The notes beneath the pieces were generated by a model, which was given only the letters and a program-made list of their open reading frames with translations, ran no database searches and was not told the origin of the DNA. From Bacteroidaceae bacterium (lineage in GTDB: Bacteria; Bacteroidota; Bacteroidia; Bacteroidales; Bacteroidaceae), in the NCBI GenBank assembly GCA_017559845.1, contig JAFYQQ010000010.1:1-55198 (forward strand): 55,198 bases of DNA, in the 5' to 3' direction. Positions within the stretch are counted from its first letter, which is position 1, and each line of letters opens with the position of its first letter. Of this stretch, positions 45,268-53,301 are shown piece by piece. Position numbers and translations under genes: made by a program.

Positions 45268-45978
45268 TTAGTTATGTACCAGGGTACCGATGTCTTCGCC
45301 CTGCATCACTTTCTTCAGGTTGCCATAGATGTCCATGTTGAAGACATAGATGGGCAGGTTGTTCTGCTTGCACATGGTGGTGGCGGTGAGGTCCATTACT
45401 TTCAGGCCCTTGTTATAGATTTCATCGTAGGTGATTTCTGTGAACTTGGTGGCTGTGGGGTCCTTTTCGGGGTCGGCGGTGTAGACGCCGTCTACGCGAG
45501 TTCCCTTGAGCATAACGTCGGCTTCGATTTCAATTCCGCGCAGGCTGCTGCCAGTGTCGGTGGTGAAGTAGGGGTTGCCAGTGCCGGCGCTCATGATGAC
45601 TACTTCGCCCTGCTCCATGGCTTCAATGGCTTTCCATTTGGTGTAGAATTCGCCGATGGGTTCCATGCGGATGGCGGTGAGTACACGGCTTTTTACTCCG
45701 ATGGCTCCCAGTGCAGAACTCAGGCCGAGCGAATTGATGACGGTTGCGCACATGCCCATCTGGTCGCCCTTTACGCGGTCGAATCCCTTGCCGGCTCCGG
45801 TAAGTCCGCGGAAGATGTTGCCTCCGCCAATGACGATACCAATCTGCACGCCCATTTCATGTACTTCCTTAATCTGTTGTGCATACTCGGCCAGACGCTT
45901 CTCGTCTATGCCATACTTCTGTTCGCCCATCAAACTTTCTCCGCTCAGCTTAAGCAGGATTCTTTTGAACTTTGCCAT
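45268..45978 (-). CDS. pyrH: UMP kinase
   Basis: The 236-residue homohexameric amino-acid-kinase-fold enzyme phosphorylates UMP to UDP. Visible blocks are KLSGESLMG at the N-terminus, GGGNIFRG, ATVINSLGL, MSAGTGNPYFTTDT and the C-terminal KVMQGEDIGTLV. The length is typical of bacterial PyrH. It lies 15 bp after birA and 36 bp ahead of the secreted papain-like protein gene on the minus strand. Its customary neighbours tsf and rpsB are absent, while frr, often near pyrH in other genomes, is 7 kb away here. Confidence 0.96.
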   Translation of the reverse strand: MAKFKRILLKLSGESLMGEQKYGIDEKRLAEYAQQIKEVHEMGVQIGIVIGGGNIFRGLTGAGKGFDRVKGDQMGMCATVINSLGLSSALGAIGVKSRVLTAIRMEPIGEFYTKWKAIEAMEQGEVVIMSAGTGNPYFTTDTGSSLRGIEIEADVMLKGTRVDGVYTADPEKDPTATKFTEITYDEIYNKGLKVMDLTATTMCKQNNLPIYVFNMDIYGNLKKVMQGEDIGTLVHN

Positions 45979-45993
45979 AATCTTGTCTATGAT

Positions 45994-46764
45994 TTATTTT
46001 ATAATGAATTTGACTTCTTTAAAGGCATATCGCCTGTCCATCCCGTTCTCGTCGGTGAGAATCAGATGTCCGTCTGTTTCCACGTCCTTGATGGCGGCCT
46101 TGATGATGCCTTGTTCGTCTTCGAACAGATGAGGCTCCTGCCATCGGTAAAGGTGTTCCAGATATTCTTTGTGTATGCTGTCATGGTCTCCCCGTTCCAT
46201 CATTTGGTAATAGTGGGTAAAATGTTCCATCACACTTTCCAGCACAAATCGGCGCTCCACATCCTCTCCCAGAATCTGTTTCAAGGAAACCGGGTTGGGT
46301 GCATCGCTGAGAAATTCGCTTTGGTTTACGTTGATTCCCACGCCCATTACGCTGCGCTGGATGTTTTTTCCGGCTATGTCGTTTTCTATCAGCAGACCGG
46401 CCACTTTACAGTCGGCATGATAGATGTCGTTAGGCCATTTTATGGAGAATCCGGAGGCGAATTCGTTGAGGGCATGGTGGACGGACAGCGCCAAAACCTC
46501 GGAAAGCACGAAAACCCGCGATGCCGGTACGGCCTGTGGATAAGTGAGCAGGCTGAAAAGCAGATTGCTCCCGTGTGCCGATTCCCAAGAGTTGGTGTCC
46601 GCTCCTCGGCCGCTGGTCTGGAATTCTGCCGTTGCCAATGTCATTCGGCAGGGGCGTGGCGGACGGTATTTCTTAAGAAAGTTGTTGGTGGAGTCAATCG
46701 TCTCCAGCTCCATCATGTGGAAATGGGGCGATTCGTCCAGACAAAAGTGTCGTTCTCTGTTCAT
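45994..46764 (-). CDS. birA: Biotin-[acetyl-CoA-carboxylase] ligase
   Basis: The 256-residue enzyme activates biotin to biotinyl-AMP and attaches it to carboxylase carrier proteins. It contains the catalytic biotin-AMP loop GRGADTNSW (family GRGRxGRxW; several positions changed), STNNFL, IKWPNDIY, KVAGLLIE and GVGINVN. The N-terminal helix-turn-helix of the E. coli repressor form is missing, so it cannot act as the bio operon repressor. It is 13 bp after yraN and 15 bp before pyrH. Confidence 0.92.
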   Translation of the reverse strand: MNRERHFCLDESPHFHMMELETIDSTNNFLKKYRPPRPCRMTLATAEFQTSGRGADTNSWESAHGSNLLFSLLTYPQAVPASRVFVLSEVLALSVHHALNEFASGFSIKWPNDIYHADCKVAGLLIENDIAGKNIQRSVMGVGINVNQSEFLSDAPNPVSLKQILGEDVERRFVLESVMEHFTHYYQMMERGDHDSIHKEYLEHLYRWQEPHLFEDEQGIIKAAIKDVETDGHLILTDENGMDRRYAFKEVKFIIK

Positions 46765-46777
46765 GTAATGCTGTTGT

Positions 46778-47149
46778 TTATCTGTACCAAACGGGCGAAT
46801 AGAACGCCTCTTCGTAATGGTTTATGCGCAGGTTCGGGGCTGTGCCGGATATGGTGATGAGGTCGTAGCGGATGGGCATGTCCAGTCTTTTGTAACGCAC
46901 ATAGGCGTCTGCCGCCTGGACAATGTTCCTTATCTTCACCGGAGTGAGCACATCCATGGGACGGCATTGCCATTCCGAACGGCGTGCCTTCACCTCCACA
47001 AAGACCAGTGTGCCCTCTGTCTCGGCAACGATGTCAACCTCCTTGTGTCCAGTGCGCCAGTGTCTGTCTAATATGATGTAGCCCTTGGCCCTAAGGTAGT
47101 TGACGGCAGCCTCTTCGCCCAAATTACCATATTCATTGTGGCTTGCCAT
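46778..47149 (-). CDS. YraN/UPF0102 family nuclease-fold protein
   Basis: The 123-residue protein has a small restriction-endonuclease-like fold: GNLGEEAAVNYLRAKGY, then the catalytic-type E-VDIV-EVKAR pattern (HKEVDIVAE ... FVEVKAR). The family is conserved across bacteria with uncertain role, possibly in DNA processing. The start is the ATG at 47149; upstream in-frame sequence overlaps the divergent tadA gene and is not coding. It heads the run yraN-birA-pyrH from a TAAGTTTG promoter, facing tadA. Confidence 0.9.
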   Translation of the reverse strand: MASHNEYGNLGEEAAVNYLRAKGYIILDRHWRTGHKEVDIVAETEGTLVFVEVKARRSEWQCRPMDVLTPVKIRNIVQAADAYVRYKRLDMPIRYDLITISGTAPNLRINHYEEAFYSPVWYR

Positions 47150-47173
47150 AATCTTATTTCGATATATTTTCTG

Positions 47174-47181
47174 CAAACTTA
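47174..47181 (-). promoter_or_regulatory. -7 element for yraN-birA-pyrH
   Basis: TAAGTTTG on the minus strand, 24 bp before the yraN ATG. Confidence 0.6.
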
Positions 47182-47192
47182 CAAAAAAAACA

Positions 47193-47200
47193 TAACTTTG
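47193..47200 (+). promoter_or_regulatory. -7 element for tadA
   Basis: TAACTTTG on the plus strand, 24 bp before the tadA ATG. It lies back to back with the yraN promoter, so each transcript's upstream region overlaps the other. Confidence 0.6.
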
Positions 47201-47224
47201 CACAACAAACCCAAAGGAAAAGCT

Positions 47225-47659
47225 ATGGCAGACGATATTTTTTACATGAAAGCGGCCTTGGCGGAAGCGAAGAAGGCCTATGAAGAGGATGAGGTGCCCG
47301 TTGGAGCCATCATAGTGTGCAAGGACCGCATCATTGCCCGTGCGCACAATCTTACGGAACGGCTTACAGATGTGACCGCTCATGCCGAGATGCAGGCCAT
47401 CACTTCGGCACAGGAAGCATTGGGGGGCAAATACTTGAACGAATGTACGTTGTACGTTACGGTTGAGCCTTGCATCATGTGCGCCGGAGCCATTGGCTGG
47501 TCGCAAATGGGAAGGGTGGTATTTGGCGCATCTGATGAAAAAAGAGGTTATCAGCGCTTTGCCCCTCAGGCATTGCATCCCCGCACAGATGTAACCTCCG
47601 GCGTTATGGAAGAGGAATGCGCCACGCTGATGAAATCCTTTTTCAAACAAAAAAGATAG
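47225..47659 (+). CDS. tadA: tRNA-specific adenosine deaminase
   Basis: TadA deaminates adenosine 34 of tRNA-Arg to inosine. The 144-residue zinc enzyme has the catalytic HAEMQAI (His ligand, catalytic Glu) and the PCIMCAGA cysteine pair, plus the substrate region NLTERLTDVTAHAE. The start is the ATG at 47225 (MADDIFYMK); an in-frame start 87 bp earlier precedes the promoter and is rejected. The length is close to the family norm. It is monocistronic; its stop codon lies inside the terminator stem. Confidence 0.94.
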   Translation: MADDIFYMKAALAEAKKAYEEDEVPVGAIIVCKDRIIARAHNLTERLTDVTAHAEMQAITSAQEALGGKYLNECTLYVTVEPCIMCAGAIGWSQMGRVVFGASDEKRGYQRFAPQALHPRTDVTSGVMEEECATLMKSFFKQKR

Positions 47660-47699
47660 CAGCACATAAAGGCGGCTGCTATCTTTGAAAATATTTTTT
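47655..47699 (+). terminator. Terminator overlapping the tadA stop
   Basis: GATAGCAGC (47655-47663) pairs with GCTGCTATC (47675-47683), followed by TTTGAAAATATTTTTT. The tadA stop codon is within the first arm. Confidence 0.7.
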
Positions 47700-47700
47700 C

Positions 47701-47732
47701 CCTCGGGAGGCCGTAAAATCTTCCTCCCGAGG
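47701..47732. terminator. Hairpin between convergent tadA and GDPD genes
   Basis: CCTCGGGAGG and CCTCCCGAGG form a perfect 10-bp stem with a 12-nt loop, two bases beyond the GDPD stop. Neither side has a long T run, so its terminator role is moderate. Confidence 0.5.
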
Positions 47733-47734
47733 AA

Positions 47735-48835
47735 TTAAAATTTATATACATTAGACTTGACGTATTTCAAGTCTGTGGAATCCTTTGCTTCAATCTGGAA
47801 CGAAGGAGCGGAATGGTGGAAACGCAAGCCGATACAGTCGTGGCCGTATTCTTCCTGCGTTAGCGTATAGGTGTTTTCGTTGTTGAGCTTGACTTCGATG
47901 GTCCCTTTGAAATCCAATTCCAGTGTGAGGCCGCCGTAGTCTATTGATTCCGTCCATTTCTTTTCTATCTTATCCTGTGGAAGTAGGGCGGTGTTTTCTG
48001 TTTCCCATATCTCCCAAGGCAGGAACTTGTTGTTGGGCATCAGGCAGAAATCGGACAACTGGATGCTTACACCGTTGCGTGTGGCCTGAGCTTCGTGCGG
48101 ACAAGGGAATATGCTGGCCTGCACTTCAAACCCGGCCTCTCGCAAAGCCTGGCAATAGGGTTGGGTGAGCAGTTCTCTCTTCATTGTGGAAACTCCAGCA
48201 CGTCCTCCAATTCGGTTCAGACGCTCAATGGCGTTTTCTGCAGACTTGTCAGCTCCTGGATCCAGCAAGGCTATACAGTTGGAGAAAGTGCGGACCAGTT
48301 TGTGCAGGGAATCGCTTCCGTGGAAACAAACCCATTCGTCGCCAAACATCTGTTGTGCCACCCTATAGGATTCAGGCAGACTGCTGTGCAGCATGGGCAA
48401 TATGCCGTGTTCCTTGCAGGCGGAAAGCAGTTCTTCCAAAGTGGGGATGGGAGTGCGCAAAGCTGGATCAGAAGATTCCAGTACATAATCCCGGCGCAAC
48501 TCTTCAAAGGTGAGGTCGCTAAGTTTTACGGGTTGTTCCAGCTTACTGTAGTCTGCAGCCCGACGGGCTGTCCGGTTCAGCGTCTTGTCGTGCAGGATGA
48601 CCATAACGCTGTCCTTGGTATAATGCACGTCACATTCTATTCCGGTATATCCGAAGCGTTTAGCCATGCGTACGGCTTCCACACTGTTTTCCGGTACAAG
48701 TCCTTTCAGCCAGCAACCGCGGTGGGCAATCATGGTGGGGTAAACCGGAGTCTCTTTCTTCGGGGTACAGGACATGAACAAGGCCAAGGCCATCATGAGC
48801 AGTAAGCCCGCTTTTCTTGTTTTGGGTGTTTTCAT
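47735..48835 (-). CDS. Glycerophosphodiester phosphodiesterase lipoprotein
   Basis: The 366-residue protein has a signal sequence with lipobox FMSC (Cys23). The GDPD catalytic residues are in place: H38-R39 in IAHRG, E49-N50 in PENS, E67 and D69 in GIECDV, and H82-D83 in LHDK. GDPDs hydrolyse glycerophosphodiesters to glycerol-3-phosphate and an alcohol, here probably in the periplasm. The last 80 residues form a beta-rich extension (LTLELDFKGTIEVKLNNENT) that is not part of the TIM barrel. It is downstream of the VTC cassette on the same strand but separated by a terminator; no promoter motif is obvious in its 116-bp leader. Confidence 0.87.
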   Translation of the reverse strand: MKTPKTRKAGLLLMMALALFMSCTPKKETPVYPTMIAHRGCWLKGLVPENSVEAVRMAKRFGYTGIECDVHYTKDSVMVILHDKTLNRTARRAADYSKLEQPVKLSDLTFEELRRDYVLESSDPALRTPIPTLEELLSACKEHGILPMLHSSLPESYRVAQQMFGDEWVCFHGSDSLHKLVRTFSNCIALLDPGADKSAENAIERLNRIGGRAGVSTMKRELLTQPYCQALREAGFEVQASIFPCPHEAQATRNGVSIQLSDFCLMPNNKFLPWEIWETENTALLPQDKIEKKWTESIDYGGLTLELDFKGTIEVKLNNENTYTLTQEEYGHDCIGLRFHHSAPSFQIEAKDSTDLKYVKSNVYKF

Positions 48836-48871
48836 TGAATTCTATCTGTTTTTAAGCTTCTTTTTCTTTTC

Positions 48872-48913
48872 TTTAAACAAAAAGCAGGAAGAGAGTTTGA
48901 GGCTCTTCCTGCT
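48872..48913 (-). terminator. Terminator of the VTC/DUF4353 cassette
   Basis: On the minus strand an 11-bp perfect stem (plus-strand arms 48883-48893 and 48903-48913) is followed by TTTTTGTTT, 39 bp past the stop of the Cthe_2159-like gene. Confidence 0.85.
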
Positions 48914-48951
48914 ATGTGTTTCTCTTCCTTGGCGGGAAGAGTGGAAATCCG

Positions 48952-50145
48952 TTAGTTTTTGATGGAAGCTGTCACTTTGGCGTTGGCTCCCTTCGTATAT
49001 GTTCCGTCCACCTTGATTCCGCGGCTACCGGATGCTGTATTGTATACCGTAACTGTTCCGGATTCGATGGTCAGGTTGCCCTTGATGTTCATACCCATGC
49101 AACGCACATCCTCATCGGTTTCTGGATCTGTATAGATCTTTCCGCTGGCATTGATTAGAATATTGGTGGGGTTAGTCGCCTCGTTGATTACCATATTAGT
49201 GGGGACAGCAATACCTTTGCTTCCTGCACCGGTCACGTCAATGTTGATGTTGCCACCTGTGATTGCAAGGTCTGCGTCGCACTTGATACCTTTCACGTCG
49301 TTGCCGGTTACCTTCATGTTGATGCTTCCGCCATTGATGAAGAGCTGACCGTTCAGTTCCTCTGTGGGGTCATTGGTAATCTCTGCCTGGATGCCGTCTC
49401 CGGCCATGCCTGTAATGTTAAGTGTTCCTCCGTCCATTAGGAAATATTGTCCTGCGTGGATGGCGTCGTTTACAGCATTTGTAACGGTGATGTTTCCGGT
49501 AGTCTTTCCCAGAATCAGATATTCATTGGTGCCGATGGCGTGGCGTGAATATCCGGCCACAGTAAGACTTCCGCTTCCTTCCACTTCCATGTGTCCCTTG
49601 CAATAGAAGGCAGCTTTCTGCAGACCGCCTGCGCAGTCGGTCAATGAATTGGTTGTGCCGTCCACAAGGAAAAGGTCTATGCGCTTTCCGCATTGGATGT
49701 CAAGGGCTGCCCCCTTGGTGGAGGTAAGATTCAATCCGTCCAGATGGAACTTACACTTGTACACACCGTTGTAGGTGATAGAGGCGTCGCTGCTGGTTCC
49801 GCTCAGTACAAACTCCATTTCTTCTGTGGCATTGGTGTTGTTGATGACAACGTGTCCGCCTTCTGCCGTATAGGTTACTCCAGGGGCATTGTTAAGATTG
49901 ACCATGGCCTGGTTGTCCTTGATGTTTACGGTGATGGTGCGTACCATGGTAATACTGTCCACGTCTGCGGTGGCGTATGTCTTGTCTCCTATGGTAATGA
50001 CGCTTCCGCCCTGGCTGTAGTTGATGTCAGAAAGAGCAATTCGGTCGCTTTCTCCATTCTGCCATATCCGCATATAGCGTTGGGCCGAAACTGAGGTTGC
50101 CGCCAATAGCAGCAAACCTAATGAAAGAACTTTGTGGCGTTTCAT
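48952..50145 (-). CDS. Cthe_2159/DUF4353-like secreted beta-helix protein
   Basis: The 397-residue secreted protein has a signal peptide (about 1-21, ending VSAQ), an N-terminal strip (about 24-70) of the form YMRIWQNGESDRIALSDI, and a right-handed beta-helix-like region (about 90-397) with short recurrent strands such as GKRIDLFLVDG, DAIHAGQYFLMDGG and GDGIQAEI. This matches the Cthe_2159 family, reported to bind acidic polysaccharide or calcium, and such genes commonly lie beside VTC and DUF4956 genes, as here. It is the last gene of the cassette, 21 bp after the small tailed protein. The exact ligand is unknown. Confidence 0.85.
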   Translation of the reverse strand: MKRHKVLSLGLLLLAATSVSAQRYMRIWQNGESDRIALSDINYSQGGSVITIGDKTYATADVDSITMVRTITVNIKDNQAMVNLNNAPGVTYTAEGGHVVINNTNATEEMEFVLSGTSSDASITYNGVYKCKFHLDGLNLTSTKGAALDIQCGKRIDLFLVDGTTNSLTDCAGGLQKAAFYCKGHMEVEGSGSLTVAGYSRHAIGTNEYLILGKTTGNITVTNAVNDAIHAGQYFLMDGGTLNITGMAGDGIQAEITNDPTEELNGQLFINGGSINMKVTGNDVKGIKCDADLAITGGNINIDVTGAGSKGIAVPTNMVINEATNPTNILINASGKIYTDPETDEDVRCMGMNIKGNLTIESGTVTVYNTASGSRGIKVDGTYTKGANAKVTASIKN

Positions 50146-50166
50146 AAGTTGTTGCTTAAATGGTGG

Positions 50167-50616
50167 TTATTTACTTAACTTGATGGATTGTTTGCCCAGA
50201 CAGACAATGTACATTCCTGATGGAAGGTTTTCAAGGCTGATGATTGCCTTTTCCTGGCTAATGTTGGCCACTTGCATGAGCATGCCGTTGGCATTGTAGA
50301 TGCGGAGCAGCCCCTTCCCGTTGGTTACCAGTTGGCCTTGCATGAACTGCAGGCTTTCGGTCTGAATGGGAAGCAGGTCTATGGCGTCTGCTGTGGCGCT
50401 GAATGACATCTTCTCCATTTCAGAAAGCGGAAATGCCATTTCTCCTTCGCTGGTGTGGACGATGACTTGGGTGTCAGTAAAGGTTATCTTTTGTACGGTG
50501 GACAAGGTGATGCTTTCTTCTGCACCGTTGCTTGCCACATTCATGTACTTGAAATCCTCGGCCATCATGAAGACGGCACTGGTGAGCAAGATGAAGCTCA
50601 GAAATAGTCTCTTCAT
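50167..50616 (-). CDS. Small secreted protein with sorting-type tail
   Basis: The 149-residue protein starts at MKRLFLSFI (signal peptide about 1-20); a nine-codon upstream extension in frame is rejected because it removes the typical signal start. Residues about 22-75 carry the strip YMNVASNGAEESITLSTV ... FPLSEMEKMSF, similar in pattern to the N-terminus of the following Cthe_2159-like protein. The C-terminus (about 75-149) is a sorting-tail type domain: LRIYNANGMLMQV ... SGMYIVCLGKQSIKLSK. No catalytic residue is evident. It is 60 bp after the DUF2490 gene and 21 bp before the Cthe_2159-like gene. Confidence 0.75.
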   Translation of the reverse strand: MKRLFLSFILLTSAVFMMAEDFKYMNVASNGAEESITLSTVQKITFTDTQVIVHTSEGEMAFPLSEMEKMSFSATADAIDLLPIQTESLQFMQGQLVTNGKGLLRIYNANGMLMQVANISQEKAIISLENLPSGMYIVCLGKQSIKLSK

Positions 50617-50676
50617 AATTTTTTTGCTGTTGATTTTATACATTATTAATTAATATAGCTCTGAATGCACTTTGTG

Positions 50677-51501
50677 TCAGAAATCGAAACCGTAACTGAT
50701 GTTCAGCGCATGTTTGTGCTCGTTGGGAGCCTCGTTCAGGTGGCAAGAGTAAAGATATGCCATGCCCACCTTATGCTGCTTGTTGATCTTGTACTCGGTG
50801 CCCACTCCTGTGCGGATTTTCTGAAGATGCATCTTGTCGTCGATGCCGTTGTACAGTTCTACGCTGACAAAGGGACTCCAGTTTACCCCCTTCTTGTCAT
50901 ATTCGAATTTCACGCGGGTACGCAGACGCTGCTGGCTTTGGCATTCATTTATTTTGGGGTCGTTGTAACTTTCCCAATCACCTCTTTCCACACCATTAGG
51001 CGTAAAATACTCCTCACGCTCAAATTCTGTGCGGTCAATTGATGTTTCCGCTTCGTGGTTGAACTGGTAACGCTCGCGGACAGAGATGCGCAACCATTTC
51101 CAGAACTTCTTGGTGGCGGTTCCCTCCACATAGAAGCGGTGGTTGGGCTTCCAGTATCCGGGTGTCAGACGATAGCTGGCCAGCTCTCCGTCCTCAAAAT
51201 AGGCGTGCTTGCTTTCCTTCTCTGCCGAATAGTCGCCATAGAAGATGTAGGATGCACCGAACTTGAAGTATTTGGAAGGCTTGTAGCTGAGTGCGATTCC
51301 TCCGCTCAGGCGGTCAATCGTAGAAGAGTTGTTACCCGTACGTATCTCACCCTCAAAGCCGAGGTCGAGCGTTTGTGTCAGTTCTTTCTTTACGCTTATC
51401 TCAGTCCATACCCCGAAGTCGTCATTGTCATCGGCTTGTGCTTGTACTGCGCCCATGGGCAAACATAGTGAAGCAAGGATAATCAGTCTTTTGAATTTCA
51501 T
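50677..51501 (-). CDS. DUF2490 outer-membrane beta-barrel protein
   Basis: The 274-residue protein has a signal peptide (about 1-22, ending VQAQA) and alternating hydrophobic/polar strands with aromatic girdles (FKFGASYIFYGDYS, NHRFYVEGTATKKFWKWLRIS, WSPFVSVELYNG), ending with a terminal aromatic Phe (ISYGFDF), as outer-membrane barrels do. The pattern FGVWTEISVKKELTQTLDLGFEGEIR is characteristic of DUF2490. Its function is unknown. Its own -7 element is at 51590, and it is the third gene of the cassette with DUF4956 and VTC. Confidence 0.83.
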   Translation of the reverse strand: MKFKRLIILASLCLPMGAVQAQADDNDDFGVWTEISVKKELTQTLDLGFEGEIRTGNNSSTIDRLSGGIALSYKPSKYFKFGASYIFYGDYSAEKESKHAYFEDGELASYRLTPGYWKPNHRFYVEGTATKKFWKWLRISVRERYQFNHEAETSIDRTEFEREEYFTPNGVERGDWESYNDPKINECQSQQRLRTRVKFEYDKKGVNWSPFVSVELYNGIDDKMHLQKIRTGVGTEYKINKQHKVGMAYLYSCHLNEAPNEHKHALNISYGFDF

Positions 51502-51589
51502 TCTTTTTCGGTTTTTTTACAATTGTTACTATTGCTTTGGTCATGGACTTTTGACAACTAAGCAAGCACTTGGTTTATTGTAATGAATG

Positions 51590-51597
51590 CAAAATTA
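51590..51597 (-). promoter_or_regulatory. -7 element for the DUF2490-tail-DUF4353 genes
   Basis: TAATTTTG on the minus strand within the 126-bp gap after the DUF4956 gene; predicted leader about 80 nt. Confidence 0.4.
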
Positions 51598-51627
51598 TGT
51601 TAACTTTATCTAACAAGTGTTGAAGCG

Positions 51628-52347
51628 TTAAGCCTTGGGCAGACGGCCAATCTGTTCAATGCTGTTACCTTTGTCCTTTGGCTCATCGTAATAGATACGC
51701 ATGATGCAACTGTCCTTCAGGTAGTCAATCATACCCACTTCCACGCGGTCAATCTTCAGACCGGTACGGCGCTCAAGGTCGGCAATCAGCTCGTCGCGCT
51801 TGTCGGGCGCAACCAGGTTCACGTTGTCATAAAGGATGAACTTGCTGCATCCGGTATGTACCAACTTGCTGCTCTCGAACAGCCATGCCATAAAGATGAA
51901 AGCCAGGTTGGCAAACAGGATGGTCAGTATGCCCACACCTTCCCAATAGTCGCTTCGTGCATGGTATTCGGCCTTGCCCATGGCATTCACAACGCTCACT
52001 GCCACCAGCATGAACAGATAGGTCATCTCGCGGATGGGTATGGCTTCTGTGCGGTAACGGATAATGCCGAAGATGGCAAACAGTCCCAGAGCCGCTCCGG
52101 TGTTCAGCGTGTCTCCGCTTCCCATCAGGTTGACAAGCATGAAGATACTCATGGACATAATCAGGAAAATGAACATATAGTCTCTGCGCTGGCTCTTTGG
52201 GAAATAGAAGCCGCGGGCGATAATGGCGACAACGACAAAATTCAGGATAAAACGAATGATCATTGACATGAACTGCATGGGTTCAAAGAATGTCATACCA
52301 ATCATGTTGCCTAACTCATAGTTCCAATTAGAGATAAATTCTTCCAT
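51628..52347 (-). CDS. DUF4956 membrane protein
   Basis: The 239-residue protein has about five membrane helices in residues 20-165, including MSMIIRFILNFVVVAIIA, YMFIFLIMSMSIFMLVNLM, GLFAIFGIIRYRTEAIPIRE and ILTILFANLAFIFMAWLF. It ends with a cytoplasmic ferredoxin-like domain (about 185-239, RTGLKIDRVEVGMIDYLKDS). DUF4956 is consistently encoded next to VTC-domain polyphosphate polymerases; by analogy with the eukaryotic VTC complex it may be the membrane partner for polyphosphate movement. That is inference. It starts 21 bp after the VTC gene. Confidence 0.87.
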   Translation of the reverse strand: MEEFISNWNYELGNMIGMTFFEPMQFMSMIIRFILNFVVVAIIARGFYFPKSQRRDYMFIFLIMSMSIFMLVNLMGSGDTLNTGAALGLFAIFGIIRYRTEAIPIREMTYLFMLVAVSVVNAMGKAEYHARSDYWEGVGILTILFANLAFIFMAWLFESSKLVHTGCSKFILYDNVNLVAPDKRDELIADLERRTGLKIDRVEVGMIDYLKDSCIMRIYYDEPKDKGNSIEQIGRLPKA

Positions 52348-52368
52348 AATATTAAATATTTGATTGTT

Positions 52369-53139
52369 TTAAAATTTCGTGTTGGCGTATTTGCTGTATC
52401 TCACTAATCTGTTCTTGAAGAGATTGTGCTTCAGTCCCCGGTTGGTGATGACTGAACCGATACAGTATTTGCTGAATCCGGACGGCTTGATGCGCAGTTG
52501 CTTCAACATGTTCAGTACGGGGCTATATACGTTTCCGTCTCTCTTGAGCTCAATGATGACAAGGGGACCCACATCGGCATTCTGCCCGGTTTCATAATTC
52601 AGAAACTGCACGTCATAGTCTATGGTAAGGCGTTCTGTCTTACCGTAATTTACAAGGGTGATGCGGTGGAACTGGTTTCTCACCGTGGGGTGTATGCTGT
52701 CCAGGTCCCTCTGAACCAGCCCCTGTACAAATTCCTCCTTTTCGCCGCAATAGGTGAGGTCATGTTCCGTCACCTCAATGCGCTTTTTCTTGGTTCGGCC
52801 GTGGTTGTTCTTTGTCTTTACTTCCAGGTATGTGACGCCACTATCCATATAGGTACGCACGCGCACCTTTTGGCGGGGTGCCCGTTTGTTGTGGTGTTCC
52901 ATATAGAAAATGTGGTCATCGGTGTCCCAGTAAGTGGTCATGTAGTTGGCAACCTTCTTCCCGTCAATGCTCTGTGCATAATATTCTCCTTGTGCCAATT
53001 CCAATAGTTTTGCAAGTTTTTCCTTGCTGGTAACGAACTTTGTGTCTGTCCGGTTCATTAACCGGATGGACGACATCTGCTCCAATGTGATGGGCTCCAA
53101 TTTTTCTAAAAGTTCGTTTATTCTCTCATCAATTTTCAT
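52369..53139 (-). CDS. VTC-domain polyphosphate polymerase homologue
   Basis: The 256-residue protein has the triphosphate-tunnel (CYTH-like) VTC fold. Basic tunnel strands appear as MNRTDTKFV, RQKVRVRTYMDSGVTYLEVKTK and GRTKKKRIEV, and the acidic metal-binding strands as YDVQFLNYE and LVIIELKRDG. In the eukaryotic vacuolar VTC complex this domain makes polyphosphate from ATP. The bacterial homologue is cytoplasmic (no signal peptide), so coupling to the membrane would depend on DUF4956. It is the first gene of the cassette, with a TACATTTG promoter 22 bp upstream, divergent from frr. Confidence 0.87.
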   Translation of the reverse strand: MKIDERINELLEKLEPITLEQMSSIRLMNRTDTKFVTSKEKLAKLLELAQGEYYAQSIDGKKVANYMTTYWDTDDHIFYMEHHNKRAPRQKVRVRTYMDSGVTYLEVKTKNNHGRTKKKRIEVTEHDLTYCGEKEEFVQGLVQRDLDSIHPTVRNQFHRITLVNYGKTERLTIDYDVQFLNYETGQNADVGPLVIIELKRDGNVYSPVLNMLKQLRIKPSGFSKYCIGSVITNRGLKHNLFKNRLVRYSKYANTKF

Positions 53140-53161
53140 GATATTTCACAATTTGTAGCTG

Positions 53162-53169
53162 CAAATGTA
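53162..53169 (-). promoter_or_regulatory. -7 element for the VTC cassette
   Basis: TACATTTG on the minus strand, 22 bp before the VTC ATG, in the divergent gap shared with frr. Confidence 0.6.
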
Positions 53170-53219
53170 ATAAAAATTTAATGAAAAATAAAATTATTGC
53201 TACGTTTCGTTTGTAATCA

Positions 53220-53251
53220 TTTGTGAAATTGGTTGAAAAAAAGTACTTTTG
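53220..53251 (+). promoter_or_regulatory. Promoter for frr-rsgA
   Basis: TTTG at 53220-53223 and TACTTTTG at 53244-53251 with 20-bp spacing give both elements of the Bacteroidetes promoter. The leader to the frr ATG is about 45 nt. Confidence 0.65.
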
Positions 53252-53301
53252 TTGGGTAATTAGTAAATACGATTGTTAAAAACCAAAGTAAAAGAAAAAT
53301 T

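Noticed and set aside
45253..46857. 534-codon open frame on the plus strand
   Set aside because: It runs antisense through pyrH and birA, both firmly identified; no homology-like motifs are seen.
47150..47665. N-terminal extension of YraN to 295 residues
   Set aside because: The extension is antisense to tadA; the conserved protein begins at the ATG at 47149.
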